In this document: positions 33,995-43,134 of the stretch, piece by piece
Layout: every line of letters starts with the position of its first letter
Position numbering within the stretch: position 1 is the stretch's first letter
Assembly (NCBI RefSeq): GCF_021491355.1
Contig: NZ_JAKENF010000002.1
Span: 496,001 to 560,000, forward strand
From: Alitabrizicola rongguiensis
GTDB lineage: Bacteria > Pseudomonadota > Alphaproteobacteria > Rhodobacterales > Rhodobacteraceae
Reading direction: 5' to 3'
Length of the DNA: 64,000 bases
Notes under the pieces: model-generated
The model's input: the letters and a program-made list of their open reading frames with translations, nothing else
Databases searched by the model: none
Told to the model about the DNA's origin: nothing
Made by a program: the position numbers and the translations under genes

Positions 33995-36445
33995 ATGGCT
34001 TCCCTTCCCACGAGCGCCCGCGTCGTCATCATCGGCGGTGGCATCATCGGCTGTTCCACGGCCTATCACCTCGGCCAGATGGGCTGGACCGACACTGTGC
34101 TGCTCGAACGCAAGAAGCTGACCTCGGGCACGACCTTCCACGCCGCAGGGCTGGTCGGGCAGCTGCGCACCTCGGCCAACATTACGCAACTCCTGGGCTA
34201 TTCGGTCGCGCTCTACGACCGGCTGGCACAGGAGACGGGCCTGGCGACCGGGTGGAAGCGCAACGGAGGGCTGCGGCTCGCCTGCAATGCCGAACGCTGG
34301 ACCGAGGTGAAGCGACAGGCAACGACCGCGCATTCCTTCGGACTGGAGATGCATCTGCTGACGCCGAAAGAGGCGCAGGATCTCTGGCCGCTGATGAATG
34401 TCGATGACCTCGTCGGTGCGGCCTTCCTGCCGACCGACGGGCAGGCGAACCCCTCGGACATCACCCAAAGCCTCGCCAAGGGCGCGCGGATGAAGGGCGT
34501 GTCGATCTTCGAGGACACGCCGGTGACTCGTATCCTCGTGGAGAATGGCCGCATCAGGGGTGTCGAGACGGCGGCGGGCACGATCGAATGCGAGAAGGTC
34601 GTGATCTGCGCCGGGCAATGGACGCGGTCGCTGGCGGCAACGGTCGGGGTGAATGTCCCTCTCGTCTCGGTCGAGCACCAGTACATGATCACCGAGCGGA
34701 TCGAGGGGGTCACCCCCGGCCTGCCGACGCTGCGCGACCCCGACCGGCTGACCTACTGGAAGGAAGAAGTCGGCGGTCTGGTGATGGGCGGCTACGAGCC
34801 GAACCCGAAGCCATGGGCACAAAATGGAATACCGGAGGGCTTCCATTTCGAGACTTTGACCCCGGATTTTGACCATTTCGAACAATTCATGGATCTGGCC
34901 ATCGGCCGCGTCCCGGCGCTTGCCGAGGCCGGGATCAAGCAGCTGCTGAACGGGCCGGAAAGCTTCACGCCGGATGGAAACTTCATCCTCGGCGAAGCCC
35001 CGGAACTGAAGAACCTGTTCGTCGGTGCGGGCTTCAACGCCTTCGGCATCGCCTCGGGCGGCGGTGCGGGTATGGCGCTGGCGGAATGGGTGGCGGCAGG
35101 GGCACCGCCCTTCGACCTCTGGCCCGTGGACATCCGCCGCTTCGGCCCGGTGCACCACGAAACCTCGTGGGTCCGCACGCGGACGATGGAGGCCTATGGC
35201 AAGCACTACACGATCGCCTGGCCGTCCGAAGAGTATAAGACCGGCCGCCCGATGCGCCGCTCGCCGCTCTATGCCCATCTGAAGGCCGCCGGGGCCTGCT
35301 TCGGCGAGAAACTCGGCTGGGAGCGCCCGAACTGGTTCGCCGACCTCGCCTCGGGCGAAGAACCGGTGGACCGCTATTCCTACCAGCGTCCCGGCTGGTT
35401 CGACGCCGTCGCGCGCGAGCATCACGCCTGCCGCAACGCCGCCGTGCTGATCGACCAGACAAGCTTCGCCAAGTTCGAACTGAAGGGGCCCGACGCCGCC
35501 GCCGAACTGAACCGCATCGCCGCGAATAATGTCGACCGGCCCGTGGGCAGCCTGATCTACACCCAGATGCTGAACGGCAAGGGCGGAATCGAGGCCGACG
35601 TGACAGTCGCGCGGACGGCCGAGGACCGCTTCTACATCGTCACCGGCACGGGCTTTGCCACCCATGACTTCGACTGGATCCGGCGCAACCTGAGCGACGA
35701 TGCCTGCGCGATGCTGACCGACATCACCTCGGGCGGGGCGGTGCTGTCGCTGATGGGACCGCAAGCGCGGGCGATCCTGTCGGCGGTCAGCGAGGACGAC
35801 GTCTCGAACGCGGCCTTCCCCTTTGGCACAGCGCGCACGATTGGCATTGCCGGCTGCCCGGTTCTGGCGCTCCGCGTGACCTATGTCGGCGAACTGGGCT
35901 GGGAGTTGCACATCCCGACGGAATTCGCCGTGACCGTCTACGAGGCGCTGGTTGCCGCAGGCGCGCCTCTCGGCTTGGTCAATGCCGGCTATCGCGCCAT
36001 TGAGACCTTGCGGCTGGAAAAAGGCTACCGCGCCTGGGGAGCCGATATCGGGCCGGACCACACACCGGTCGAAGCAGGGCTGACCTGGGCTTGCAAGCTG
36101 AAGTCCGGCCTGCCCTTTATCGGCCGCGCCGCGATCGAGGCTCAGGTGAACGGCGGTGTGAAGAAGCGCCTTGCGGGCTTCGTGGTCGATGATCCCTCCG
36201 TCATCCTCCTCGGCCGCGAGACGATCTACCGCAACGGCGAACGGGTCGGTTGGCTGTCTTCGGGCGGCTACGGCCACACGCTCGGCAAACCCGTGGGTTA
36301 TGGCTACGTCCGCCGGGCCGAGGGCGTGACCGAAGAGTTCGTGCTGTCGGGCGACTACGACCTGGAAGTGGCCTCGGAGAGGGTCCGGGCGCAGGTGTCA
36401 CTGGAGCCGTTCTATGATCCGAAAATGACTCGCGTGAAGGCATAG
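33995..36445 (+). CDS. FAD-dependent dimethylglycine/sarcosine dehydrogenase-like protein with GcvT domain
   Basis: An 816-residue fusion. Residues 1-390 form a DAO-type flavin domain with 'GGGIIG' (14-19) and His49 in 'TFHAAG', the residue used for covalent FAD in dimethylglycine and sarcosine dehydrogenases. Residues about 430-810 are a GcvT-type aminomethyltransferase fold that channels formaldehyde to tetrahydrofolate. It oxidatively removes an N-methyl group from dimethylglycine, sarcosine or a related amine; which one is not decidable here. It is co-transcribed with the choline-kinase-like gene. An MttB-family methyltransferase, which could act earlier in betaine demethylation, is 17 kb away. 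Confidence 0.86.
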   Translation: MASLPTSARVVIIGGGIIGCSTAYHLGQMGWTDTVLLERKKLTSGTTFHAAGLVGQLRTSANITQLLGYSVALYDRLAQETGLATGWKRNGGLRLACNAERWTEVKRQATTAHSFGLEMHLLTPKEAQDLWPLMNVDDLVGAAFLPTDGQANPSDITQSLAKGARMKGVSIFEDTPVTRILVENGRIRGVETAAGTIECEKVVICAGQWTRSLAATVGVNVPLVSVEHQYMITERIEGVTPGLPTLRDPDRLTYWKEEVGGLVMGGYEPNPKPWAQNGIPEGFHFETLTPDFDHFEQFMDLAIGRVPALAEAGIKQLLNGPESFTPDGNFILGEAPELKNLFVGAGFNAFGIASGGGAGMALAEWVAAGAPPFDLWPVDIRRFGPVHHETSWVRTRTMEAYGKHYTIAWPSEEYKTGRPMRRSPLYAHLKAAGACFGEKLGWERPNWFADLASGEEPVDRYSYQRPGWFDAVAREHHACRNAAVLIDQTSFAKFELKGPDAAAELNRIAANNVDRPVGSLIYTQMLNGKGGIEADVTVARTAEDRFYIVTGTGFATHDFDWIRRNLSDDACAMLTDITSGGAVLSLMGPQARAILSAVSEDDVSNAAFPFGTARTIGIAGCPVLALRVTYVGELGWELHIPTEFAVTVYEALVAAGAPLGLVNAGYRAIETLRLEKGYRAWGADIGPDHTPVEAGLTWACKLKSGLPFIGRAAIEAQVNGGVKKRLAGFVVDDPSVILLGRETIYRNGERVGWLSSGGYGHTLGKPVGYGYVRRAEGVTEEFVLSGDYDLEVASERVRAQVSLEPFYDPKMTRVKA

Positions 36446-36698
36446 TCCTGAGCGCAAGCCCGCGAACGCTGCGCCGGTGACCCCGGATTGCGGTCCGGCA
36501 CTGGTTGATGTCGGACCGGTCAACCTGAGCAACAGCCTGAGCGGTCTTGTCTACGGAAAGCCATCGGCGGCGCTGCAACCATTTCAAGCTTTTGCTTTGG
36601 AAGCCCGTCGCTGCTCTTGCGTCGAAACAGCGTCTCGACAAATGCTGAGTCGATCCCCGGCAAAATGCAGGGCAGCATCGGTCGTTCTGGAGATGATT

Positions 36699-37379
36699 AT
36701 GCCGTTTGTTCCGTTCCCCGCACCGACGCAAATCGTTCTTTCGACCGCCTTGGTCTGCCTGATCGGGGCATGCAGCGGTTCGGGCGGTTCAGGTGTGTTC
36801 GGTCCGCTTGGAGGAGACAGCAGCGGAGGGGAAACACCGGTCGATCCCGACACGCCAGATGGTCAGGCCACGTTCGATGAACTTGCGGCTCTTGGCCAGA
36901 CACTTTTTGCCAAGACCGAGTCCCTAAGCGTGACGCCCGAAGCGAACATGCCGACCACGGGAACTGCCACTTACAGGGGTGCAGTCAGCTATGTCTCGTC
37001 TGCTGATCTCTCGGCAATACCAGATGCAGAAAAACCTAAATACATCGTGGACAACCCCCAAGTGGTGTCCGACGCGACGTTGAATGCAAACTTCGGCGCA
37101 AGCACGATTTTTGGTACCCTTGCGAACTTTACAGATAGATCTACCGGCGTCTGGCAGGGCGGGATGAGCATTTCGAACGGCGTGATCAGCGGCAGCGACT
37201 TCACGGGGGACATGGGGGGCTCGATCGGACCGGCAGGAGAGGTGTACCCGTCGACAGGCACCGTAAAAGGCGTCTTTGGCGGCGATGCGGCAGAGTATGC
37301 ATACGGAGCGGTCCGAATTGACCGCGGGTTGACCACGCCAGACTCCACGCTGATCGGGGTCTTGGGGTCCAGCCGGTAA
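36699..37379 (+). CDS. TbpB-like (transferrin-binding-protein-like barrel) lipoprotein
   Basis: A 226-residue lipoprotein: signal ending in the lipobox 'LIGAC' (Cys25), a Gly/Ser/Asp/Pro-rich tether (26-55), then a small beta-barrel domain with 'ASTIFGTLANFTD', 'ISNGVISGSDFTGDMGGSI' and 'STGTVKGVFGGDAAEYAYGAV', the repeating pattern of TbpB and factor-H-binding-protein-type barrels. These barrels are typical cargo of Slam translocators. The ATG at 36699 has a GGAG site; the frame runs upstream to 36477 but without support. A predicted outer-membrane barrel gene starts two bases after the stop. Confidence 0.75.
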   Translation: MPFVPFPAPTQIVLSTALVCLIGACSGSGGSGVFGPLGGDSSGGETPVDPDTPDGQATFDELAALGQTLFAKTESLSVTPEANMPTTGTATYRGAVSYVSSADLSAIPDAEKPKYIVDNPQVVSDATLNANFGASTIFGTLANFTDRSTGVWQGGMSISNGVISGSDFTGDMGGSIGPAGEVYPSTGTVKGVFGGDAAEYAYGAVRIDRGLTTPDSTLIGVLGSSR

Positions 37380-37380
37380 G

Positions 37381-38466
37381 GTGTCGCGCGTGCGGCCAAT
37401 GCCCGCGCTTGGGCGGATCCTCGTTCTGCTGGCCCTTGTGATGAGCCTTGTCCCTGTGGCGCGGCCTGCACGGGCACAGGCGACGCTGAACACCCTGCGG
37501 GATTTCCAGGATACGTTCTTTTCCGTCTCGCCCCGCCTGCTGTTCTATACCCTTGTGGAAACGCGTCCGCCGGGCACCGACCGGACCCTTGCCGTGCTGA
37601 TGCAGGGCCTGGGTTTCCTTCACAAGCAGGGACAGGGGCCGCAACCCGCGTGGAACTTCACCAGCGTCCAGCCGGTCCTGCGCTATGAGCCCAACATCAA
37701 CGGCGGCCTGCCGGGGGACCAGATTGAGATCGGGTCCCTGATCTTCCAGATCGACGAGGACTCGCAAGCCGTGTCGGGTCCGGTCGTCGGGGCCGAACTG
37801 GGCAAGTCGATCGGCTGGAGTGTGGGGACGGGCCAGACCCTGTCGGTTTCAGGCACTGTCGAGCTGGTCTATTCGCCGGACTACAAGATCACGCAGACCA
37901 ACGCCAACCTGCAGACCTGCCTGCGATCCTATCTTGAGCAGTGGCGCTTTCTCGATATCTGCGGCGGAGCGATCTACGAGCAGGAGGATCTGGGCGAGGC
38001 AAACACCCAATACCTTTCGGCCAACTACGCCAAGGCTTTCTCCAGCGGCGCCGGCACGCATCTGGCGAATATCTTCGTGCTTCAGGAATTCCAGGACCGG
38101 TATGAAAAGGCCTCGCTTTCGCTTGGACTGGAAAGCTATCTGAACGACTTCGGCGTGGTTACCGGGCGGGTGGCATGGGGCCAGAAGATCGAGGGCGAGA
38201 ACACCCTGCTCTACGGAGCCTATGTGAACTACGGCCGCCCAGTCCTGGGGGTGGGCACGAATATCGGCCTATCCTGGGAACGCGAGGGGGGCGATGTCCT
38301 GTTCGGGTCGGACCGGAGCGACGACGTTATCACGCTCGACTTGACGGCGCAGATTTCCCCGACTCTAAGCGCGACGCTGTCGATCGAGAACCGGCAGTCG
38401 AGCATCGACCTTTTTGACGGCACCGCGATCAGCCTTGATCTAAATTTGCTCCGAATGCGGTTCTGA
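37381..38466 (+). CDS. Predicted outer-membrane beta-barrel protein (possible Slam-like partner)
   Basis: A 361-residue exported protein: signal peptide to about residue 32 ('PVARPARA'), followed by alternating hydrophobic/polar strands with many aromatic residues and ending in 'LRMRF', the C-terminal Phe typical of proteins inserted by the BAM machinery. I do not see the TPR-like N-terminal domain of known Slam proteins, and cannot confirm family. The GTG at 37381 lies two bases after the lipoprotein stop; an ATG at 37399 is an alternative. Operon partnership with the TbpB-like lipoprotein suggests export or anchoring of that lipoprotein; this is inference. Confidence 0.55.
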   Translation: MSRVRPMPALGRILVLLALVMSLVPVARPARAQATLNTLRDFQDTFFSVSPRLLFYTLVETRPPGTDRTLAVLMQGLGFLHKQGQGPQPAWNFTSVQPVLRYEPNINGGLPGDQIEIGSLIFQIDEDSQAVSGPVVGAELGKSIGWSVGTGQTLSVSGTVELVYSPDYKITQTNANLQTCLRSYLEQWRFLDICGGAIYEQEDLGEANTQYLSANYAKAFSSGAGTHLANIFVLQEFQDRYEKASLSLGLESYLNDFGVVTGRVAWGQKIEGENTLLYGAYVNYGRPVLGVGTNIGLSWEREGGDVLFGSDRSDDVITLDLTAQISPTLSATLSIENRQSSIDLFDGTAISLDLNLLRMRF

Positions 38467-38534
38467 GCGCGGACCCTGCGTTGCCCTGCCTGCACGCCCC
38501 CGCTAAGCAGGCCTGACAGGCATGGGAGAAACCG

Positions 38535-39365
38535 ATGGGCGGACTGGACCTCGAGACGATCGCAATCATCGCCGGGCTACTGTTCGTTGCGGGGGGCGTG
38601 ACCGGCATCCTGGCCGGCCTGTTCGGTGTGGGCGGCGGGGCCATCGTCGTGCCCGTGCTCTACGAGGTCTTCGGACTGATCCAGGTACCTGACACGGTCA
38701 GGATGCCGCTTGCCGTCGGCACCTCGCTTGCCATCATCATCCCGACCTCGATCCAGTCGGCGCGCGGGCATTTCAAGCGCGGGGCCGTGGATATGGCGAT
38801 CCTGAAGAGCTGGATCGTCCCGGTCCTGACCGGGGTGATCCTCGGCTCGGTGATCGCGCGCTATGCGCCGCCCTGGGTGTTCAAGCTGGTCTTCATTGGC
38901 GTCGCCGGGACGAACTCGTTCAAGCTCCTGTTCGGCCGCGACAACTGGCGGCTGGGGGATAGCCTGCCGGGGGGGATGGTCCGCAAGGTTATGGGCTTTT
39001 TCGTCGGTCTCTTCTCGTCACTGATGGGGATCGGCGGCGGGGCGATCTCGAACCTGCTCTTCACGCTTTACGGCAAACCGATCCGTGAATCGGTGGCGAC
39101 ATCAGCCGGTGTGGGCGTGCTGATCTCTATCCCGGGTGCCATCGGCTATGTCCTTGCAGGCTGGGGAAAGGCGGGGCTGCCGCCCTTCTCGCTCGGCTTC
39201 GTCTCGCTTCTGGCCTTCGTGCTGCTGGTGCCCGCCTCGGTACTGACGGCGCGCTTCGGGGTGGCAATGGCACATACGATGCCCAAGCGCCGGCTCGAGG
39301 TCTTGTTCGGCCTGTTCCTTGCCTTCACCTGTGCCCGCTTCGTCTGGGCGCTGGTGGCGCCCTAG
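38535..39365 (+). CDS. TauE/SafE-family sulfite/sulfonate exporter
   Basis: The 276-residue membrane protein has about eight hydrophobic helices in two related halves, each with the family motif (first 'AGLFGVGGGAIVVPVL', second 'SLMGIGGGAISNLL'). The family exports sulfite, sulfoacetate or related organosulfur anions. There are no sulfonate-metabolism genes around it, so substrate is not assigned. Confidence 0.85.
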   Translation: MGGLDLETIAIIAGLLFVAGGVTGILAGLFGVGGGAIVVPVLYEVFGLIQVPDTVRMPLAVGTSLAIIIPTSIQSARGHFKRGAVDMAILKSWIVPVLTGVILGSVIARYAPPWVFKLVFIGVAGTNSFKLLFGRDNWRLGDSLPGGMVRKVMGFFVGLFSSLMGIGGGAISNLLFTLYGKPIRESVATSAGVGVLISIPGAIGYVLAGWGKAGLPPFSLGFVSLLAFVLLVPASVLTARFGVAMAHTMPKRRLEVLFGLFLAFTCARFVWALVAP

Positions 39366-39368
39366 ATC

Positions 39369-40568
39369 CTAGGGCAGCGGCACCGTCTGCACCGTCCAGC
39401 CCCCCTTGGTGACGTTGGCACGGGCGAGATCGGTCATCTGTCCGGTAATCACAAGCAGCGGCGCTCCGCTATCGGGCGGAAGCGCCTGGCCGACCGCTTC
39501 GAAGGTTGTCCCGATACTGCCAGTCCAGGCCACCTGATCGAACGGGAACAGCGCCAGGATCCGGCCATCCGCCAGGCGGTTCAACGGGAAGCCTCCGACA
39601 TCCTCGAAGGCGCGGATGCCGAGCGCCTTGCCCTGGTCGGCCAGCACGCGTGCCCGCACCCGCTGGAACACCGCCTCGTCGCGCGTCGAGGCATCGGCGG
39701 CCCTGGCGACGAAGATCGCCGTTCCATCGGCGTTGAGCTGGGTCAGCATCTCGGCCATCACCAGAAGGTCCGCCGGGCTGTAGGCGCGGTTCTGGATCAG
39801 CTTGTTCACCACGTCCGGCGGCACCTTCAGCGCCGAAAGCCGGGCCTGCACGGTTACTGCGATTTCGGCCGACGTCTTTTCAGCCAGCGCCTGCGTGATC
39901 GACTCGACCGTCGTGGTCGAGCCGACCGCGAGGCCCGCCCCCCCCGGAATCATCATGGTCAGCGCCTTGACCGAAAGCCCGCCCATGGCCGAGGCCGTGG
40001 CGATATCGTTGAGCGCCTGCGCCAGGGGAGCGAAGTCCGTGTAGGGATCGACACCAAGCTGCACCGCGATCTGTCGCCGCGCCGCATCCACACCCAGGAC
40101 GCTGCCGACCGTACTGTCGCGGCTGGCCTTGCGGTTCTTGATCCCGGTGCCAACCCTGTCGAACATCCGCGACACGCCCGAGGCCGCGCGCTTCATCGTC
40201 GCGTCGGGATCGTTGACGAGGTTCTTCCCGAAGGTGATGGGCGCTTGGGCCGTCTGGCCGAGCGATTTCAGAAAAACGTCGCTTTTCGACATCGACTCCA
40301 GCGTGGCCAGCGCCCCCATTTCGCGCAGGCGCTCGCGCATCATCGCATCGCCGGAAATCTGAAAGCTGCCGTAGTTCGTTTGTAGCGTGAAATTGTGCAT
40401 CAGTCCGTCGCTGTAGACGGGATCAGCGACCGAGTAGTTTGCGCCTTGTGCAAGGGAACCCAGCACCTGCGCGACCGGGCTATCCGGCGGTTGCTCGAAT
40501 TCCTGCGCGCTGGTCGGGCCAGCGGCTAGCCAGAGGGCAAGGATGATTTGCAGAAGCCGAGCAGCCAT
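39369..40568 (-). CDS. Secreted protein of unknown function
   Basis: A 399-residue protein with a signal peptide ('MAARLLQIILALWLAAGPTSA') and no transmembrane helix in the mature part except a short hydrophobic segment near 'ALTMMIPGGAGLAVGSTT'. The first 100 residues are mixed; the middle is helical and Ala-rich; the C-terminal 100 residues look like a mixed alpha/beta domain. I recognise no family. The ATG at 40568 is chosen because the signal peptide begins there. It converges on the TauE gene, three bases apart. Confidence 0.65.
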   Translation of the reverse strand: MAARLLQIILALWLAAGPTSAQEFEQPPDSPVAQVLGSLAQGANYSVADPVYSDGLMHNFTLQTNYGSFQISGDAMMRERLREMGALATLESMSKSDVFLKSLGQTAQAPITFGKNLVNDPDATMKRAASGVSRMFDRVGTGIKNRKASRDSTVGSVLGVDAARRQIAVQLGVDPYTDFAPLAQALNDIATASAMGGLSVKALTMMIPGGAGLAVGSTTTVESITQALAEKTSAEIAVTVQARLSALKVPPDVVNKLIQNRAYSPADLLVMAEMLTQLNADGTAIFVARAADASTRDEAVFQRVRARVLADQGKALGIRAFEDVGGFPLNRLADGRILALFPFDQVAWTGSIGTTFEAVGQALPPDSGAPLLVITGQMTDLARANVTKGGWTVQTVPLP

Positions 40569-40712
40569 GTTTCCACCAGAAAAGGACAAATTGCCCCTTG
40601 CTAGCGCAGCCGGGCGGGTCCTGTCCGTAAAATCTGCGCGGGTTTCGTCGGATTGTGGCCCTTGACCTGCCCCGCATTGGCGGACCAAACCAGAGGCAAG
40701 CAGGAGACCGGC

Positions 40713-41468
40713 ATGACCTTGAAGCTCTTCGACCTGAGCGGGCGACGCGCGCTTGTCACCGGTTCGACCAGGGGGATCGGCCTTGCCCTTGCCCGCGGGC
40801 TGGCGGGCGCGGGGGCCCTACCCATCCTGAACGGTCGTGATCCTGACAAGATGGCAGAGGCGAACCGGCAGATCGGCGCTGGCGACGTGCTCATGTTCGA
40901 CGTAACCGATCACGAGGCAGCGCGCGCCGCCATCGACCGGTACGAAGCCGAGATCGGCGCGATCGAGATCCTGGTGAACAATGCCGGCATCCAGTACCGC
41001 GCGCCGCTCGAGGATTTCCCCGCCGAAGCCTTCGAGCGGCTCTTGCAGACAAATGTCGCCTCGGTCTTCCATGTCGGGCAAGCGGTCGCCAGGCACATGA
41101 TCCGACGCGGGCGGGGCAAGATCATCAACATCGGCAGCGTGCAATCTGCCCTCGCCCGTCCGTCGATCGCTCCCTACACCGCAACCAAGGGCGCAGTGGC
41201 CAATCTGACCAAGGGCATGGCGGCCGACTGGGCGCGGCACGGCCTGCAATGCAACGGCATCGCGCCGGGGTACTTCGCGACCGAGTTGAATGCCACCCTG
41301 TCCGCTGACCCCGATTTCACCGCCTGGCTTGAGAAACGCACCCCCGCCGGGCGGTGGGGGCGGGTTGAGGAACTGGTCGGCGCAGCCATCTTTCTGGCCT
41401 CCGACGCCTCATCCTTCGTCAACGGGCAGATGATCTATGTCGATGGCGGGATCACGGCCTCGGTATGA
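40713..41468 (+). CDS. SDR oxidoreductase, gluconate 5-dehydrogenase-like
   Basis: The 251-residue classical SDR has 'TGSTRGIGLALARGLAG', 'NNAGIQYRAPLEDF', catalytic Ser in 'INIGSVQSAL' and 'YTATKGAVANLTKGMA'. The 'NNAGIQ-R-P' block and overall pattern are those of gluconate 5-dehydrogenase (IdnO/Gno). The stop overlaps the start of the gluconate kinase gene (ATGA), so the pair probably interconverts 5-ketogluconate and gluconate and then phosphorylates gluconate. Start 40713 has an AGGAGA-type site. Confidence 0.85.
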   Translation: MTLKLFDLSGRRALVTGSTRGIGLALARGLAGAGALPILNGRDPDKMAEANRQIGAGDVLMFDVTDHEAARAAIDRYEAEIGAIEILVNNAGIQYRAPLEDFPAEAFERLLQTNVASVFHVGQAVARHMIRRGRGKIINIGSVQSALARPSIAPYTATKGAVANLTKGMAADWARHGLQCNGIAPGYFATELNATLSADPDFTAWLEKRTPAGRWGRVEELVGAAIFLASDASSFVNGQMIYVDGGITASV

Positions 41469-41968
41469 ATGTGGTCGCCCCATTGCGTATCGTGCTCATG
41501 GGCGTGTCGGGCTGCGGGAAGTCCAGCGTCGGCGAGGCGATGCAGCGGCTGACCGGCCTGCCCTATCTCGACGGGGACGACCTGCACCCCGCCGCGAACG
41601 TGGCCAAGATGGCCGCCGGCATTCCCCTGACGGACGAGGACCGCTGGCCCTGGCTCGACCGCGTTGCCGACATGCTCGCGAAGCGGGCACCGGTCGCTAT
41701 CGGGTGCTCGGCCCTCAAGCGCATCTATCGCGAGCGCTTGCGCGCCGGTGCGGCGGGCCCGGTGACCTTTGTCCACCTTTCCGGTTCGCGTGACCTGATC
41801 GGCAACCGCATGGCTGCGCGGACCGGTCACTTCATGCCCTCCGCCCTGCTCGACAGCCAGTTTGCCACGCTCGAACCGCCCGAGGGCGAAGCCGGTGCAA
41901 TCACCGTCTCGATCGACCAGCCGACCGAAGCCATTGCGCTAGAGATTGCGCAGCAGCTGGGACTCTGA
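41465..41968 (+). CDS. gntK: Gluconokinase
   Basis: The 167-residue P-loop kinase has Walker A 'GVSGCGKSS', the 'DGDDLHPAANVAKMAAGIPLTDEDR' substrate block, 'GCSALKRIYR' and 'RTGHFMPSALLDSQFATLE', all characteristic of GntK/IdnK. It makes 6-phosphogluconate for the Entner-Doudoroff or pentose phosphate route. Translationally coupled to the SDR upstream. Confidence 0.93.
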   Translation: MNVVAPLRIVLMGVSGCGKSSVGEAMQRLTGLPYLDGDDLHPAANVAKMAAGIPLTDEDRWPWLDRVADMLAKRAPVAIGCSALKRIYRERLRAGAAGPVTFVHLSGSRDLIGNRMAARTGHFMPSALLDSQFATLEPPEGEAGAITVSIDQPTEAIALEIAQQLGL

Positions 41969-41972
41969 CCCC

Positions 41973-42395
41973 TCAGCTTCCCTGCAAGCCTTTCACATAC
42001 TCGCCGAGCTGAACCAGCCTGATGGGAGTCGGTGTCTGGATCCCGTCCCCGGAATCGAACAGCACCATGTTGCTGTCCAGAAGCGGGGCGAATTTGGGCA
42101 TGACCCGACCGTCTTCCTGTGCATAGCCCCAGATATGCGCCATGACCCGGGTCATCGGGAAGGTCCCGCCGTTGTTCTTGGCAAGCACGGTCAGATTGGC
42201 GGGCTTCTTTGGCAATCCGGCCGCCGCCGGTCCGTCACCCTTGCCATCCGCACCGTGACAGCCAGCGCAATAGCTGGCGAAATCCTCAGCCCCGGTCGGA
42301 AAGCCCGCGGGTTCCTTGGCCGCCGGAAGGCAGGCGGCCAGAAGGCCCGCGAACGCAAGGGGAAGGAAGACGAAAGCGGGGCGCAGGGGCTGCAT
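41973..42395 (-). CDS. Membrane-anchored c-type cytochrome (lipoprotein)
   Basis: A 140-residue protein with a lipoprotein-type signal ('GLLAAC' lipobox, Cys22), one heme site 'CAGCH' (about 43-47) and candidate Met ligands downstream ('PMTRVM', 'GRVMPKF'). A small class I-like cytochrome c facing the periplasm; redox partner not evident. Start 42395 is set by the signal peptide. It converges with gntK, four bases apart. Confidence 0.82.
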   Translation of the reverse strand: MQPLRPAFVFLPLAFAGLLAACLPAAKEPAGFPTGAEDFASYCAGCHGADGKGDGPAAAGLPKKPANLTVLAKNNGGTFPMTRVMAHIWGYAQEDGRVMPKFAPLLDSNMVLFDSGDGIQTPTPIRLVQLGEYVKGLQGS

Positions 42396-42456
42396 CGAAT
42401 GGCTCTCCGGGTCGGTTTGGGGCATAGAACCATGCGCGCCCGCGTGGCGCAATCGC

Positions 42457-43134
42457 TCAGGCGATGCGGCCGCCATCAAGCCGAACGACACGGTCCATCC
42501 GAGCGGCCAGTGCCAGGTTGTGGGTGGCGATCAGCGCCGACAGTCCCGTCTCGCGCACCACGTCCATCAATGCCTCGAAGACATGGTCCGAGGTCTCCGG
42601 GTCAAGGTTCCCGGTCGGCTCATCGGCAAGGAGCAGCTTCGGCGCATTGGCAAGCGCGCGGCAGAAAGCGACGCGCTGCTGTTCGCCCCCCGACAGCGCC
42701 GCCGGCCGGTGGTCGGAGCGTGCCGCGATCCCGACCCGAGCCAGAAGGTCGCGCGCCCGCGTCTCGGCTGCCGCCTTGCCTACGCCATTGGCCATCTGCG
42801 GAATGACGATATTCTCGAGCGCCGTGAATTCCGGCAGCAGATGGTGGAACTGATAGATGAAGCCGACCTCGGCGCGCCGCGCCTCGGTCCGTGCCCGGTC
42901 CGACAGCCCGTCAACGCCACGTCCGCCCAGCAAGACCCTCCCGGAATCGGCCGTATCGAGAAGACCGGCAATATGCAGGAGCGTCGACTTGCCCGCACCC
43001 GAAGGGGCGACCAGCGCCACGACCTCGCCGGGGGCAACCGTCAGGCTAGCCCCGCGCAGCACCTGCACCTCGCCGGGGCGGCCCTTGTTGTAGGTCTTCT
43101 CGATGTGGTCGAGCGTCAGCATCGCCTCACTCAT
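42457..43134 (-). CDS. lolD: Lipoprotein-releasing ABC transporter ATP-binding protein
   Basis: The 225-residue ATPase has Walker A 'APSGAGKST' (Ala replacing the usual Gly), the signature 'LSGGEQQRV', Walker B 'LLLADEPT' and a final His switch 'IATHN'. With the permease encoded just upstream (overlap 8 bases) it extracts outer-membrane lipoproteins from the inner membrane and passes them to LolA. Confidence 0.94.
   Translation of the reverse strand: MSEAMLTLDHIEKTYNKGRPGEVQVLRGASLTVAPGEVVALVAPSGAGKSTLLHIAGLLDTADSGRVLLGGRGVDGLSDRARTEARRAEVGFIYQFHHLLPEFTALENIVIPQMANGVGKAAAETRARDLLARVGIAARSDHRPAALSGGEQQRVAFCRALANAPKLLLADEPTGNLDPETSDHVFEALMDVVRETGLSALIATHNLALAARMDRVVRLDGGRIA

Noticed and set aside
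33713-36277. Very long antisense open frame (854 codons) opposite the phosphotransferase and dehydrogenase genes
   Set aside because: In GC-rich DNA the frame opposite a real gene is often open; this one has Arg/Gly/Asp-rich composition, no ribosome site and no recognisable domain, while the plus-strand genes have clear motifs.
36446-36698. Possible N-terminal extension of the TbpB-like lipoprotein, starting at 36477
   Set aside because: The extension lacks a ribosome site and would place the lipobox about 100 residues inside the protein; the 253-base gap otherwise shows nothing recognisable.
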